Source: Acanthaster planci
Lineage: Eukaryota; Echinodermata; Asteroidea; Valvatida; Acanthasteridae
Length of the DNA: 64,000 nt
Direction: 5' to 3'
Assembly: GCF_001949145.1 (NCBI RefSeq)
Contig: NW_019091421.1
Span: forward strand, 1,030,206-1,094,205
Positions 1 to 13,100 of this stretch are shown in pieces. The notes beneath the pieces are model-generated. The model did no database searches and had not been told where the DNA came from. It worked only from the letters and a program-made list of their open reading frames with translations. Positions within the stretch are counted from its first letter, which is position 1. Each line of letters opens with the position of its first letter. The position numbers and the translations under genes were made by a program.

Positions 1-53
1 GGAAGGCTAGTTTCCCGTCCCCCCTCACGAAACTCATGTGTAATTCTTGTCTC

Positions 54-829
54 ATAAATCCTTTTCTCACTAGGCGAAATCTCGGGGGGGTAACCCCGGG
101 GCAGCAAGGGGGTGAAAATAAGCCTCGATTCCCACTTGAAATTCTTACCCCCTTGCGCCACCCCCCCGAGATCGCTTATCCCCGGGGCGAGTTCAACTCT
201 ACTCGGGACCAGGGTTGAAACTGCTATCCCGGGGTTGGTTGCTTGCCCTGGGGCTAAAAGGGTGGTGGGAAATGAGCAGGGGTGAGTTTGTCCCAGGGCG
301 AGAATGCCATTGCAAATGCCAAGGGAGCGTGTTATTGTGCTATTCGGAATCTACGATGCAATTTACTCCTTTTTCTAGCAAGGAAATTTCACCGACGACA
401 AATCATCATCATCCGCAAAACTGAGTGTTGACGCTGAATCACTCGTCACACATCAGTTTCTCGTCTTTCAGCTTCTGACAACTAAGAAAAGAAACAGAAA
501 AACACATATCGCTTCGAGCGTGACATCGGTATCATAGCCAGTGGGTGCCATGTTTGTTATTGACAATGCATTGTGACGTTTCTGGGTAATGCACAAAAAC
601 AAGCATGCGCACCGCGTGATAAAAACTCACCCCGTTTCAAGTGAGAAAGGACCACTCCAATTCTCAGGGCGGAGTCGCCCTGGGGTGAGATAAAAAGGGG
701 GTTGAGAAGAACGAGTGAGAAACGACCCGGGGGGGGGTGAACTCAGGGGTGAAAAAATTGGGGGTGACCCCGGGGAAGCCCCGGGAATGTTCACCCCGGG
801 GATGGCTGTTGAAATGAGAAAAGGACTTT
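54..829. mobile_element. Non-autonomous transposon-like element with G/C-rich subterminal arrays
   Basis: Inverted ends TAAA(G)TCCTTTTCTCA occur at about 54-69 and, reversed, at about 814-829. Inside each end lies a G/C-rich block (about 85-300 and 660-805) full of GGGGTGA / TCACCCC / CCCCGGGG motifs in both orientations. The middle (about 300-600) is ordinary sequence without a credible reading frame. The structure fits a DNA transposon relic. The family is unknown. Confidence 0.45.
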
Positions 830-1860
830 AGTTGTGGGGACAACACACTCGATGAAACTTAGACATTGTTGGGACTGAAAATGTTACTTGGACAAATGTT
901 GGTTCCCACTACTCGGTCTCGACTTTTTTAAAAGAAATTGTCCATTTGATGCTGTATTCACCTGAGCACACATACTTGTGACTGGGTTGTTGGGACTGCA
1001 CATATTATGTTGAAATGTACGTGTAGCTGTTATTATTGTTATTACAATTATTGTTCCCATTACCAGACTTTCCCAGTAAAAGAAATTGTCCCCTTGGGAT
1101 GTGAGGATCAGAGTACCCACTCATGTACCTGTATGTGGTTTGCCAGTATCATGTACAGTAATGTGTAGAACCTTGGAACTGAGTGCAGGTGCAGGGTACA
1201 GAATTAATTCTGCCATTCAAGTGTTGTCCTGTAGACTCCTGTAGATGGTAACCAGTCACTTTGGCACCTTTGCCAAGTCGGCACCCGCCAACTTGGCACC
1301 TGTGCAAAAGCCAACTTGCCACATTGGCAATTTCAACATTGTCAGTTCCAAACGGGAAGAGTTTAAATTTGGAAAATACTTCAAGTTGGACAGGATAAGG
1401 AAAGGGTGATTTTTCTTTTCTTTGTTTAACATTAAAATCTGACTTTTGTGACATTCGTTGTCCACACAGCCCATAGGTAGATGCACTAGTGTCGTCATTC
1501 GGTGGGAGTATTATTTTGGGGGGGGGGGAACAATGCATGCACCAAGCAGTAACAAACTGACAATTTATCAACAGTTCTGAGGTATTTCAAGCAAAGTTGT
1601 GACTTTTGTTTTCATGGGTAAGTGTACCTTCTAACCTTTCCTCATAATACCCAAAGGTACACCTGTCTGTAACCAATTACTGAGAATTATAGCTCTAGGA
1701 GGAGGTTTGTTTGCAGTGTAGGTGAAATAACTAACAAAATGCCAAAGTGCTCATTCAACTTGGTAACTTCTCGGTTTAGTTTATATAGTCACTGTTGTAG
1801 TTCTCCATCCAGTGGATATTGCACACCTGGTTGTATTTACTTGGGTCTTTCTATCTACAG
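830..1860. other. Intron or upstream sequence of gene A, nothing recognised
   Basis: No exon with splice sites in the right phase was found. A G run lies near 1518-1528. The region ends in the acceptor (TTTCTATCTACAG) of the first visible exon of gene A. Confidence 0.5.
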
Positions 1861-4800
1861 CAAACTAAGGAGATTGCAAGAGTCTTGAAGGAGAGCAAAG
1901 GTGATGTTAGTGCCTGGGGAACGGAGGACTTCCGGTCAATGGGCAGAGCAGCCAGTGGGCTCGGAGTCAGTGACCTGGAGCAACTTGGTAAATAATCTCT
2001 GAAAACTCTCGACCTGATCTTGAAAATTAAACCCCTGTTTATGTTGATTATTGCAAGCAGAAGAATTGGAAATTTAGAGGATTTCAAAACAGGTAATTTA
2101 AACACAGATGAGGACGAGTAACAACCAGTGGCATAATAGCAATGGCCTCACCATCCAGCAAGAGGTCATTAACACCCATGTGCCCCCTTCTTCCATTTGA
2201 AATTTTAAAATTGCCCAACCTGTGCACAAACCAAAGTTCATAGCCTTTGAGTACCACTTGGAAAACAATCTGTGCACCCTTGGGTGTCCCTCTGGAGACT
2301 CCACCCCCCCCCAGTTATGCTTCGGAGGCCGACTGCTTAAAGTTTAACAGGGTATTTGACACTTGTGTAATTTTGAAATCACGTTTTTGTATTACGGAGT
2401 CAAGTAAGTGGTGATCCCTTTTCATTTGCACTGTGTAGACCCCAGTGTTGTACAGGGAGCCATTGAAGACATTGCTGATGCGGACTATTCTCCCAGGCAA
2501 AGGAAGGTGCTACTGCGGAAGTATCAGAGAGCAAGGGGTGTCCAGAATACTGTGAGTTTCCCCAGAATGAAAAATCCACGAGGCAAAGACCAGGACTCAG
2601 TCCAAAATGACAAGAGCTTTCCCAAATGAGTTGCTTTTTTGGTCTATGAATAAAGACGTGCCTCAATTCAAAATGTTAATTGCCTGGTCTTTGATATTAG
2701 ATTGTCAGGCTGCATCCGAATCTGTTGTCTAGAGCTAGGTCTTCGCTCATTGGAAATGTGTGGAGACGCGTAGATAATTTACCTAGCCGTAGCTCTTGAA
2801 GCCCGTTTCGGACGCAACCTCAGATTTGGTTACAGAAGAAACAAACAGAGCTCGTTCCAGGTTTTAAAGCAAAGCTTTGTTTTGATTAAAAATTTTCTGG
2901 CAATTTTTTGTTATTGTTACATTTTAAACTTGAGAAATATCTCCAAACTTTTTAAAAATGAAACAGTGGTCTCTGAAAGAATGTATCAGTCAATATTATT
3001 GTAGATCATAATTTTTTTGGGTAGGAGGAGAGGGGTGGCATTAAATTTGGCCAGAAAATGGATATGTGTGGTACATATTTGCAATTCAACTCCGTGGATT
3101 AAAGGAAAAAAAAAATCAGTGAATTGAATTTCTATCCACAAGTAAATGATTCCCTCAGGAAAACGAGACCATAAAGTCTAGAAGATTCCCGTTCCCTGTC
3201 AAAGGCTCAAGAAGTCCCACTAGGATCTGAGTTTTTATGCCATCGTTATCATGTCCATCAGCATATAAATGGAGTGCTTTTGCTGTGATAGTTTTGTCCT
3301 CTTTTTTTGAGATTTATACAATCAGACATATGAAGCTCAATTCTCATGGTTTTTGAGCATCGTACATATGAAGCATGTGTATGGTTGATTCAATCCCCTG
3401 GAGGATTTTTTTAAGGGATGTAAAGATCGAGACCCATTTGTTGCAGACCGGTCTGGCTCCTGTTTCCAACAAGGAACTCCAATTGAAATGTACATGGATT
3501 TATTGGAGAATTGAGCTTCCTACATGTTGATGCATATATGCGTCCTTTTTTCGTAATGTAATTTTCTAGCCCTAGAAGTCCTAATCAGATATGAGGTTTG
3601 TAATCACATCATTATCATATAAATCATGGGGTTGGCTTAGCCATTTTTTTTTTGTCGTGGATGCAATTTTCTTACCAATTTCAGAAGATTAGACTATTAA
3701 TCCTGCTGCCTGTACGTGGCACGTTTTGTGAGGAAGATTGTCCGTAATAGTCTTGAGAGGTGGTTTGTAAGTGTCTTATGGCCAGCAGACTTAGAAAAAC
3801 TAGCTTGTGTGGGATATTGTATAACTGATATATCTTCATTAAGTAAAATTAATAGTCTTTGCTGTATAGGCATGTGCAGGGCAAAATGAAGTACTGTAGG
3901 TGAACTTTGAGGCTAGAGCATGAGAACAAAACTGAATGCAGTGAGTTGGTATGTGTGGATCGGAGTGCAATCAAAGCCGTGAAAGTTGCACAGCACAATA
4001 AAGTGACACTACAGAAGTCAGAATTAACACATGCCCAAGAAACAGAAAGCATTGGCTCTTAAAATGAAACAGAATTTTGGAACAATTTTAGGACCTTTTT
4101 CAGAGAGGTTCTGTCAGATACAAGATTTTTTTTTAACCCATTTGTTGAAAACTGTCAAAATATTTACAGCTTTACATAGAAATATATATTTGCCCCCATA
4201 CCCCACCAACTTTTTTTGGGCAAAGGCCATGAGTGCGGCTGAGGTGAGACAGATGAAGGGATTGGCTGCTGACCTATCTACCTCCGACCTCGCACACATG
4301 GACCCTGAAGACATCAGAGAGTCTGTTGATGTCTTTGCGAAAAACGCCAAGAGAATGAAGAAGACTCAGAAGAGAGAAATCATCAAGCAGGTACATGATG
4401 TCTTCAGCTGAATCCCTCCCCCTTCCACAACATCTCACTAATCAACCTCCAGGAAAGCATTTGGTGGACACTCTTCATAGGATCTTTGTTCAATTTTGTT
4501 TCTCCTGAAAATTGCCAACTTTCATCAGTTTGTGTAAGACAGGGTTCCCACGGCCTGGAAAAGTCATGGAAGTTTCTTTCCTTTTCCAGGCCAGAAAAAG
4601 TCATGAAATTTTGTAAAAATGACTAAAACCATGGCAAAGAAATGGAAATTTTCAAACTTTATGTGGGATTTCTTTTATCAGAAATGAGTGCATAAAATAG
4701 GTGATTTTATTTGCAATTTTAGAAGTCCAAATAGTCCAAGAAATTGTATTATTGGTTCATGGATTTTCATAATTTGGTCATGGAAAAGTCATGGAATTTA

Positions 4801-7192
4801 ATTGTCCTTTTGGGTGCAGGAACCCTGATAAAGTGCTTGTCAAAATCAGCTGAGGGAGCAAATATTTTGGAACTTACAAAAGTGTGTGCAGCAGCAGTGG
4901 ATTAGAAAAAACTTCATTTGGCGAGTCTTTCCTAGAGGACATATGTTAACATAAAGGATTCCTGTGCCCATTACACCAAGGTCACTGAAACATATCCGGG
5001 CACACTCTGTGCATTGTGTTACATGGCATTTGTTTGCCCCATGCTTGAGTGTTTCCCATTGAGTTTGTTCAACATAACCAGATCCTCGAACTAGTCTTCC
5101 TCACAAACATCGTCCTGGGAGTGTCAAAAAAGTAACAAGATAAAGTAAGAAATGTCGCACCAACCTTGAACAAATGACCATCGAGGATCAGCATTTGAAA
5201 AGTCTTACTGCTAAAGACCGGGGTCATATACTTGATATCTTGTCAATTTTAAAAAGTCGGTATTTCCAGCCCAAGAAGGGAGCTGGGAGATCTGGGACAA
5301 GTTTGTTGCTGTTGGCAACTTTCTAAGAGCAGTGTCCATATGTAGTGGTGATGTCCTCATCTATACCGGTAGTTGAAGGAGGCCCCCGGTGGTATTAAGG
5401 ATGCCATCAGAGACATGGGGGACATGGTTAAGGAGCTACCGCTGAAGGATCTAGACAACCTGTGCACGGCCAACTTCACCACCATGGCAGACCAGAACTC
5501 CACTTCAGTTGCTGCGGCCGGACTGATGAACTGGACTGATGGACAGGTAAGAGGACGTCCTCAAACGTGTGAAGACTCGAGAAGCTGGCTGAAAATGCAT
5601 TGCCAACAAATACCTTGGGTCATAATTGACAAGGGTCTATATTTTATTCATGGTTACATGTTTTAAACTGCAAAACCAGAAGAGAAAGTGTGGAAAGATG
5701 TAAAACATTGCACATTTTAAGCAATCTTAACCTTTCACAGCATTCTTGAAAAGGAGCTTAGTGTTACATTAGCTCACAGAAAGCCCCCCTGTTTTGCCTC
5801 GGTGCTAAAAGGTACCAATTGATTTGAGCAGTAAACTTGCAGCGAAGAAAATAAGACATGGATGGAAAAGTGGAAACAAACCGTACCTGTTGCAAAAATA
5901 GAACTATGCAAAATAAACATTTCTTGTTTTTTTTCCTCTGAAGAGTATGAAGTTATTCCGCTGTTTCAAGGATGAGGTTCTTGGTAGCGGTGAAGCTGAG
6001 GGAGCAGATTTGCCTGCTTTACCCACTCCAACCACCATCAGGTAGATTGATTAGATACCAGTGAGATTATAGCAAATATTGCCTTGGAGTTTTTGAAAAA
6101 AAATTCAAGATTACAAAATTGAAACACTCAGTTGTAGAAGATATTGTGAGGGAATGAAAGCGTGATGGATCAGTTTTGAACCAGTGTGTTTGAAATTTGA
6201 TAGGGATCAGGTGATGATAGGGTCAATTTAGCCAGAATGCGAATCATCGGAACCCAAGTCCCTGATCTGATAATTTACGCATCCATCATCTACCAACAAT
6301 GGATGCTTATCTTGTTTTTACCACTCCACTACATTCTAAAGATGAATACAGTTGGCAGCAGAACTACCTGTACATTACCATTATTTTGGGTTTGGGACAT
6401 CAAAATTGTACAGTTGGAATTTCTCGTGTTTGGACTACCTTGCTGATTACATTTGACAAGCTTTAGCTGTTGTTGCTTGGGGTCTACTCCTGGTTGTTGT
6501 AAGGGCTGATGAGTGTCGCCCTACTCCAAAACAAATGCAATACATACATCTTTATACACACCAGGAGTGTCAAATGTACATTCTAGGAAGTGGAAGTTGT
6601 TTTAGGGGGGCGGGGATAATTTCTGCAGTTCTGGAGGGAGGACACTACACCTCGACTTAAATTATTCACACCATGCCTGTCATACCCAGCAAAACACATG
6701 TTCTGCATCTTTCTAACTTATGACAAATTTGGAACAGTTATATGCTATTAAATAACTGTTTATTTAAAAAAATGATCTAAATCATTTTGTGGTATGCTCT
6801 TGTCAAATAAATTAGACTTTTCTGATCAATGTAACAACCACTTTGGAAGCAGGAGTTTGTAGGGCCTTATTCCAGGGTCACGTATGATTAGTTTAAAGAC
6901 TTCTCGGTGATATATTTCATCATCTAGCTGTTAAAAATCACCCATGTTTTGTTGGCTGGACCAATCAGAATGCCCAAACTGTCTCAGCTGTTTGTGAACT
7001 GTGTAATTACTCTTTTTAAACAAACTGAATTTAAGAAACTAAATAGAGTACTTAACATCTGGATGTAATTTCAGGTATCTTGGCAGCATAGCAAGAGGAA
7101 TGACATGCAGTGACATTAATGGCTTTGTTGCCGATGACATCCTACCGACAGTGGGGTCAATGATGGAACAGGAAGGCTGGTCACCACGACAG
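1861..7192 (+). CDS. Gene A, exons 1-6 visible (upstream helical repeats)
   Basis: Exons 1861-1987, 2439-2551, 4226-4390, 5373-5546, 5944-6041 and 7075-7192 each have a pyrimidine-preceded AG acceptor and a GT donor, and they join in frame. They encode amphipathic helical segments such as EVRQMKGLAADLSTSDLAHM and IKDAIRDMGDMVKELPLKDL. The first exon is entered in phase 0, so at least one more exon lies upstream of the window. This part corresponds to the pro-region that precedes the furin-type site. Confidence 0.8.
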
Positions 7193-10100
7193 GTAGAGAA
7201 ATGGATGGGCAGCGTTATCAAAGAAGGGCATTGGACAAAGAGGAAGTACCCTAGAGGAGGTACCACCGAGGGGGTATCATGTGGGCGGGGGGAAGATACC
7301 ACATCTTAGGGTAACGTAGAGGATGTACCATAGAGGGGGTGCCATANNNNNNNNNNNNNNNNNNNNNNNNNNNNNNNNNNNNNNNNNNNNNNNNNNNNNN
7401 NNNNNNNNNNNNNNNNNNNNNNNNNNNNNNNNNNNNNNNNNNNNNNNNNNNNNNNNNNNNNNNNNNNNNNNNNNNNNNNNNNNNNNNNNNNNNNNNNNNN
7501 NNNNNNNNNNNNNNNNNNNNNNNNNNNNNNNNNNNNNNNNNNNNNNNNNNNNNNNNNNNNNNNNNNNNNNNNNNNNNNNNNNNNNNNNNNNNNNNNNNNN
7601 NNNNNNNNNNNNNNNNNNNNNNNNNNNNNNNNNNNNNNNNNNNNNNNNNNNNNNNNNNNNNNNNNNNNNNNNNNNNNNNNNNNNNNNNNNNNNNNNNNNN
7701 NNNNNNNNNNNNNNNNNNNNNNNNNNNNNNNNNNNNNNNNNNNNNNNNNNNNNNNNNNNNNNNNNNNNNNNNNNNNNNNNNNNNNNNNNNNNNNNNNNNN
7801 NNNNNNNNNNNNNNNNNNNNNNNNNNNNNNNNNNNNNNNNNNNNNNNNNNNNNNNNNNNNNNNNNNNNNNNNNNNNNNNNNNNNNNNNNNNNNNNNNNNN
7901 NNNNNNNNNNNNNNNNNNNNNNNNNNNNNNNNNNNNNNNNNNNNNNNNNNNNNNNNNNNNNNNNNNNNNNNNNNNNNNNNNNNNNNNNNNNNNNNNNNNN
8001 NNNNNNNNNNNNNNNNNNNNNNNNNNNNNNNNNNNNNNNNNNNNNNNNNNNNNNNNNNNNNNNNNNNNNNNNNNNNNNNNNNNNNNNNNNNNNNNNNNNN
8101 NNNNNNNNNNNNNNNNNNNNNNNNNNNNNNNNNNNNNNNNNNNNNNNNNNNNNNNNNNNNNNNNNNNNNNNNNNNNNNNNNNNNNNNNNNNNNNNAAGTT
8201 TCTGAAATCCAAATTATCGAGAAAATATTGCTGGTTGCAAATTGATGGGGCTCATCAATGGTATTGGCCCTGACTGAAATTTCACTGGAACATAAAGCAA
8301 CTCCTCCCTACTTGGTGAAATTCTCAACTATCTGAAAAAGGAAACCTTGACCATTATCAAGGTAGTCTCCAAAGAAGGATTTAATCTTGAATCCGTAATC
8401 CTAACATGTATCTTCTGATTGAAGCCTTGACGTTGGATCTGTCGTTTGCAAATTCCTTGAGGAATGTAAAAGCTGAATTACCATTTCTGCCTGCTGGGAT
8501 AATGCCCCTCTCAGAACGTATGTTTGGTGAGAGATTTGTGTTATCGCAACTTTCAGGGAGAGAGTTCTCAGGCTAATCCTTTCTTAACCCTTTGGAACCT
8601 TGCCTTAGCTTGACTGCACCCACCGCAAGGTAAGAAGCTCATTATCGGAGGCCCACAGTGACTACACTGCTGATTTCACTGAGACTGAGATCGCTTCTCT
8701 GACTGGACAGCTCCTCAAGGAATTCAGGTATGAAAGGCCATGAGGGGGGAAAAGGGTCTAGTCAACTCTCCGAGATTGCCAGCAGTGGAATGAGAGAGTG
8801 TTTTTGTTTGTTTTTCCATCACCCATGCCACGTTACTTGTTTGACGCAGCACCCTGCAAAATGTCAGCAGCTTCTGCTGCAAACTTTTGATTTCTTGAGA
8901 TAAACCATTATTTTAGTTTGTATTTTTTTCTCTAAATGCAGTCTAAGACAAGGTTCTGTGAGGGGTGTGTCGGGTAGATGCAACCCTGAAAATGTACATC
9001 AGCAGGACATAAATTGTACTCTTTCATCCACTGAACCTTTGCGTCTCACAGTGTCGTGGAACTTGACACCATCCCCTCCAGTCACTGCGAGATGCTGTAT
9101 TCAGAGATTAGCGAGGAGGACCTGATGGGGCTGAAGAGAGAGAAACGGAAAGTGTTGACATCAAGGGCCCTCCAGTGTCTGGTGAGTGGCGTAAGCCTGA
9201 TGGTGTTCAGTAGCCAAGCTAAAGATTCTAGGGTAGAGCTTCATTGGGCACGTGTTCAGTAGCCAAGCTAAAGATTCTAGGGTAGAGCTTCATTGGGCAC
9301 GTACATCATCAGAAATAGTAAACAACAGACAGAGATGGTGGCAGGTGGTTCGTTGCAAGTCCAAGTCATGTCACACGTCATTTGGTCCAAATGCAAGGCA
9401 ACTCACAAAGTCCTGTCAAGTTGTTCATTTTTTTTTATCCCAGTCAAGCATCAGCAGGGTAGACCAGACTCAAAGATGGAAGTCGGAGCCATGAACCAAA
9501 TGATATCTAATACTTTTTAATGCATGCAAGGTGGAAATTGATACAACTAATTACAAAGTTTATGGGGTTGCTCGAGTAGCGTCTGACTTGCATTGTTAAC
9601 AAGTCGCTTTTTTGGAAGTTAATTAAGTCAAGTCACAAGTCATTTTTTGCGAGTCAACATCAAGTCACAAGTCAGAGCTGGTAGTTACGAGTCGGTTCAA
9701 AAGTCCAGGTCAAGTCCAAGTTGCTTGAATCGAGTCGAGAACTCTGGTGAGCAAATCACATAAAAAAAACCAAGTAGCACTGGGAACACCATCAATGAGC
9801 CAATTGCAAGGTCTTTCAGACACAAAGCGCCTGCATGAGTCAGCGTATGTCAGTGCCGATAGGACACACTATTGCAGGCATAGGCTACTGTTCCTGAATA
9901 TTTTCAAACATGCTTTGATTAGGGTGTTGGAATGATGAAAAACCAGATTGCCGAAATTTATGTTTTTGGTTTGGATTGTGATACGTAACTTAGAGGGTGC
10001 TTCCCCCCCTCCTTGAGGTAGAATTTGAATCCTTTTCAAATGTTAGTCGGAAAAGGAGGATGGTCCACATTATGTTACCTTATTTGTATTCTCATCAGAG

Positions 10101-13100
10101 GAAAACATAAAAGGGCAACCTTTTTTATATTTACTCTTGACAATTGGTGCAAAACAGTAAATCTGATTCCTTGTTCCAGTTTTTTGTTCTCCACCAATCA
10201 ACCTGAGGTGCTTCAAAACTTGTAAAGTATCAGAATTTATGTACGGATGAATTTCAAATTCTACTGCCATGGAAACCCCCCCCCCCCGATACAGGGTGTG
10301 GATGGAGAGTTGGATACCTTGGAGCAGGATACCATGGATGTCATTGGTAACCTGGCCTGTGATCTGGATGCCGATGCACTGCGGCGCCTCTCGTCCTCCA
10401 CCTTCACCGATAACCTGTACAGCCTGCAGAAATGCTGCCTTGATGTGGACCAGCTGGTGGTCGTTGGGGAAAGGCTGGTTCAGGAATTGGGGTATGTGTC
10501 CAGGCATTCCTGCGCTTGGTCTCTTCCTACTATTAAAGGGAAACTGCTCCCAATGCACCGTGTTTTGTTTCCGCACAGCGTGAATATGCAATCGTATGGA
10601 AACACTTCAACATGACCAAACGAAAGCACAAATAGTCAGCAAAGTTGGACCGTTCACCTTTGTCAATTACCACTGCTTTGAGTCATGAGAGTAGGCCTGT
10701 ACAAGTGTGCGTGCTGCAGGTGTATCAAGCATCCAACAGTGTCTGATACATTTGGCCCATTTTATCCTGAAGAATGGCGAGGGATACCATAAAAGGCCAT
10801 AAAATTGTTGACCGTGTATAAAATATTACAACGAATAATTTTTACGGTCTTCCAAAACAACATTTTACACAGAAAATCTTTCTAGTTTTGAGTATCTTTT
10901 TGTTGTCAACATTGGTGAATTGTCACAAACTATCCCTTCAACACCTGATCACTGGTCTGTGACTTGATTCTTTTGTATTGTTGACATGCATTTTGTTTGA
11001 CTAAATGGAAACTAAGCTTCAAACCAAACCGTCACGAATGGCACTGACAATGTTCATCAGAAAAAGGAAGAGAATGAAATGTTTCAGCCAGCAATAATTA
11101 CACCAGTAAGATTCGGAACTACATAAAATGGCAGCAGTGAAACAGCAACAAAAGCTGACACAAAAGTTTCTGCTATAAAACAGGTCCAATACTTCTTTGC
11201 ATTATCCGTAGTCTTTTTGGGATGGAAATTATGAAAAAAGGACTAAATGTTCATTCTTCAGTTTTCAATTCTGCTCAGATCTCCCAACCAGTGGCTGTCA
11301 GACACCATATCAGATATTGGGCCCCTCCTGGTCTCACTGTCGGAACTGGAAATACAGAGCTTGGAGGAAGTGAGTCCCATAAACCGCCCGGCAGTTTGTG
11401 GCAATTTCTTACCTTTTATTGACTGAGAAATTTGGTAGTCATTGCTACCTTGCTGTCTGATCTCATGCCAGCTTTTTTTGGATGCCTGTCTAATTGTCTC
11501 ATCGCCTAGAATGAGAATCTCCCCTGAAATGAAATCTAAGGGTTAATTTTTATTCATGTTTGATTATTTGATGAAGTGACTGTTTTCTTAATGGGCGTTA
11601 ATTAGGTCTTAATATTATTAATTTTTATTGCAAAATTATGTATTGGATAAATTCCTCACAAATTTTTGGAAGTTATTTCACCGCATTTTACAATTAATAA
11701 TGACCCCTAAGGTGCATACAAAATCTTATTGAAATAGGAGGATTTGGGACTGTTAGGGTGAACAGGTTGATAGGTTTCAATTTTCTCTGTTTTCTCTAAA
11801 TTCATCCTTCACAGGATCAGTTTTCCTTGGTAGCCGAGGATGTGATGGTTCGCTTTGCTGAGTACAAAGACAAGTGGCGTAGGCATTGCGACATTGACCT
11901 TCAACCTCAAGACATATCTAGTCGGGAAGAGGGTTTTGTCAGCGTGGCTATCAAGGCTAAAGATGCACTCGTTGCTGTGAGTCAGGCAGACGGATCAAGG
12001 AGAAAGAGACGAGGTGAGGCAGATGATCAGAAGACAATTAGCAAAACTCCCAAGGGCATGCACTAGCAACACTCTGGCCATTAATATTCTAGAAATACTC
12101 GCAACATTGGCATCTCTTCACTAATTATTCACATGCATTTCGTTTTGTGACAGAGTCGACATATTCTCCAACCTGTGATGAAATTGAGTCGCTTGGGGAT
12201 GGCAACATCGCGTGGACTGTGGATGAACTAGGCGCTATGTCAGCTGACACCTTTGACAGTTGTGGATATGCACTGGGTGAGGTGACGGGTTTCACAGATG
12301 CTCAGCTAGCAGCCCTTCTAAACAAAGCTAAAGAGGTACGAACTTATCTTTCAAGATTTTGTTGGCTTAGGAGGAACTTAACTCTTGTAGCCAACGTATT
12401 TGATAATCATGGCACAGTGGTATATAAGCAATAACAGGTACAGTTGGGTCAGAAATGGAATCATGTTTTGTCAGTAAATAAACCAAATTCTATCAGTCAA
12501 AACTTTTGCCAACAGGGGATGACATTTGGAAGAGCAGCTATATTCACTGATAATTCACTCAACTTCTTGAATTTCCGTCAGTTGAGCATCCTACCTAAAG
12601 GTAGATCGTTAAGATGCTTGGGTATACTTAAAAAATGGTTTGAACATTTGAACACTATAAGTAAACCTTCTGTGTAACTAACGCAAATGGAAGGCAATCT
12701 TGAACCCACAGTGATGACACTCTTAAATTAAGTTCCATGAGGCAGTGATAAGCTGGATCAGTCTTGTCCTATTGTTAGTTACTGGCTGATTGGTCCATTT
12801 AACAGGTGTTTGCCCAGACCACAGTGTTGGATCTTAGTATATTCCCAACAGCAATGTCCTTGGTTATCAGTGAAGCCAGTTTCACACACAAGCCGAAAAA
12901 CTCGGATCCTTGGTTACAGGCGCTAGTAGTCTGACATCTGGGTCGTATGCGATCACGAAGTGACCTTTCACACACAACGCGGTACACCAAAACACCAACG
13001 TCCCCCGTTTCGGGAGTTTACGTAATTTGCAGTCGAGGGTCGTGATTGTTTATTCGCTGTTTCACTGGTATACTGCGCGCAATAACTGTCCGCAGTACGT

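Noticed and set aside
1149-1571. 140-codon minus-strand frame
   Set aside because: No start context, no splice sites and no recognisable domain; it includes low-complexity sequence.
7277-8273. Long open frames on both strands across 7277-8273
   Set aside because: They consist almost entirely of N from the assembly gap.
10070-10591. 173-codon minus-strand frame
   Set aside because: It is the antisense shadow of the gene A exon 10295-10491, which has splice sites and family-like sequence.
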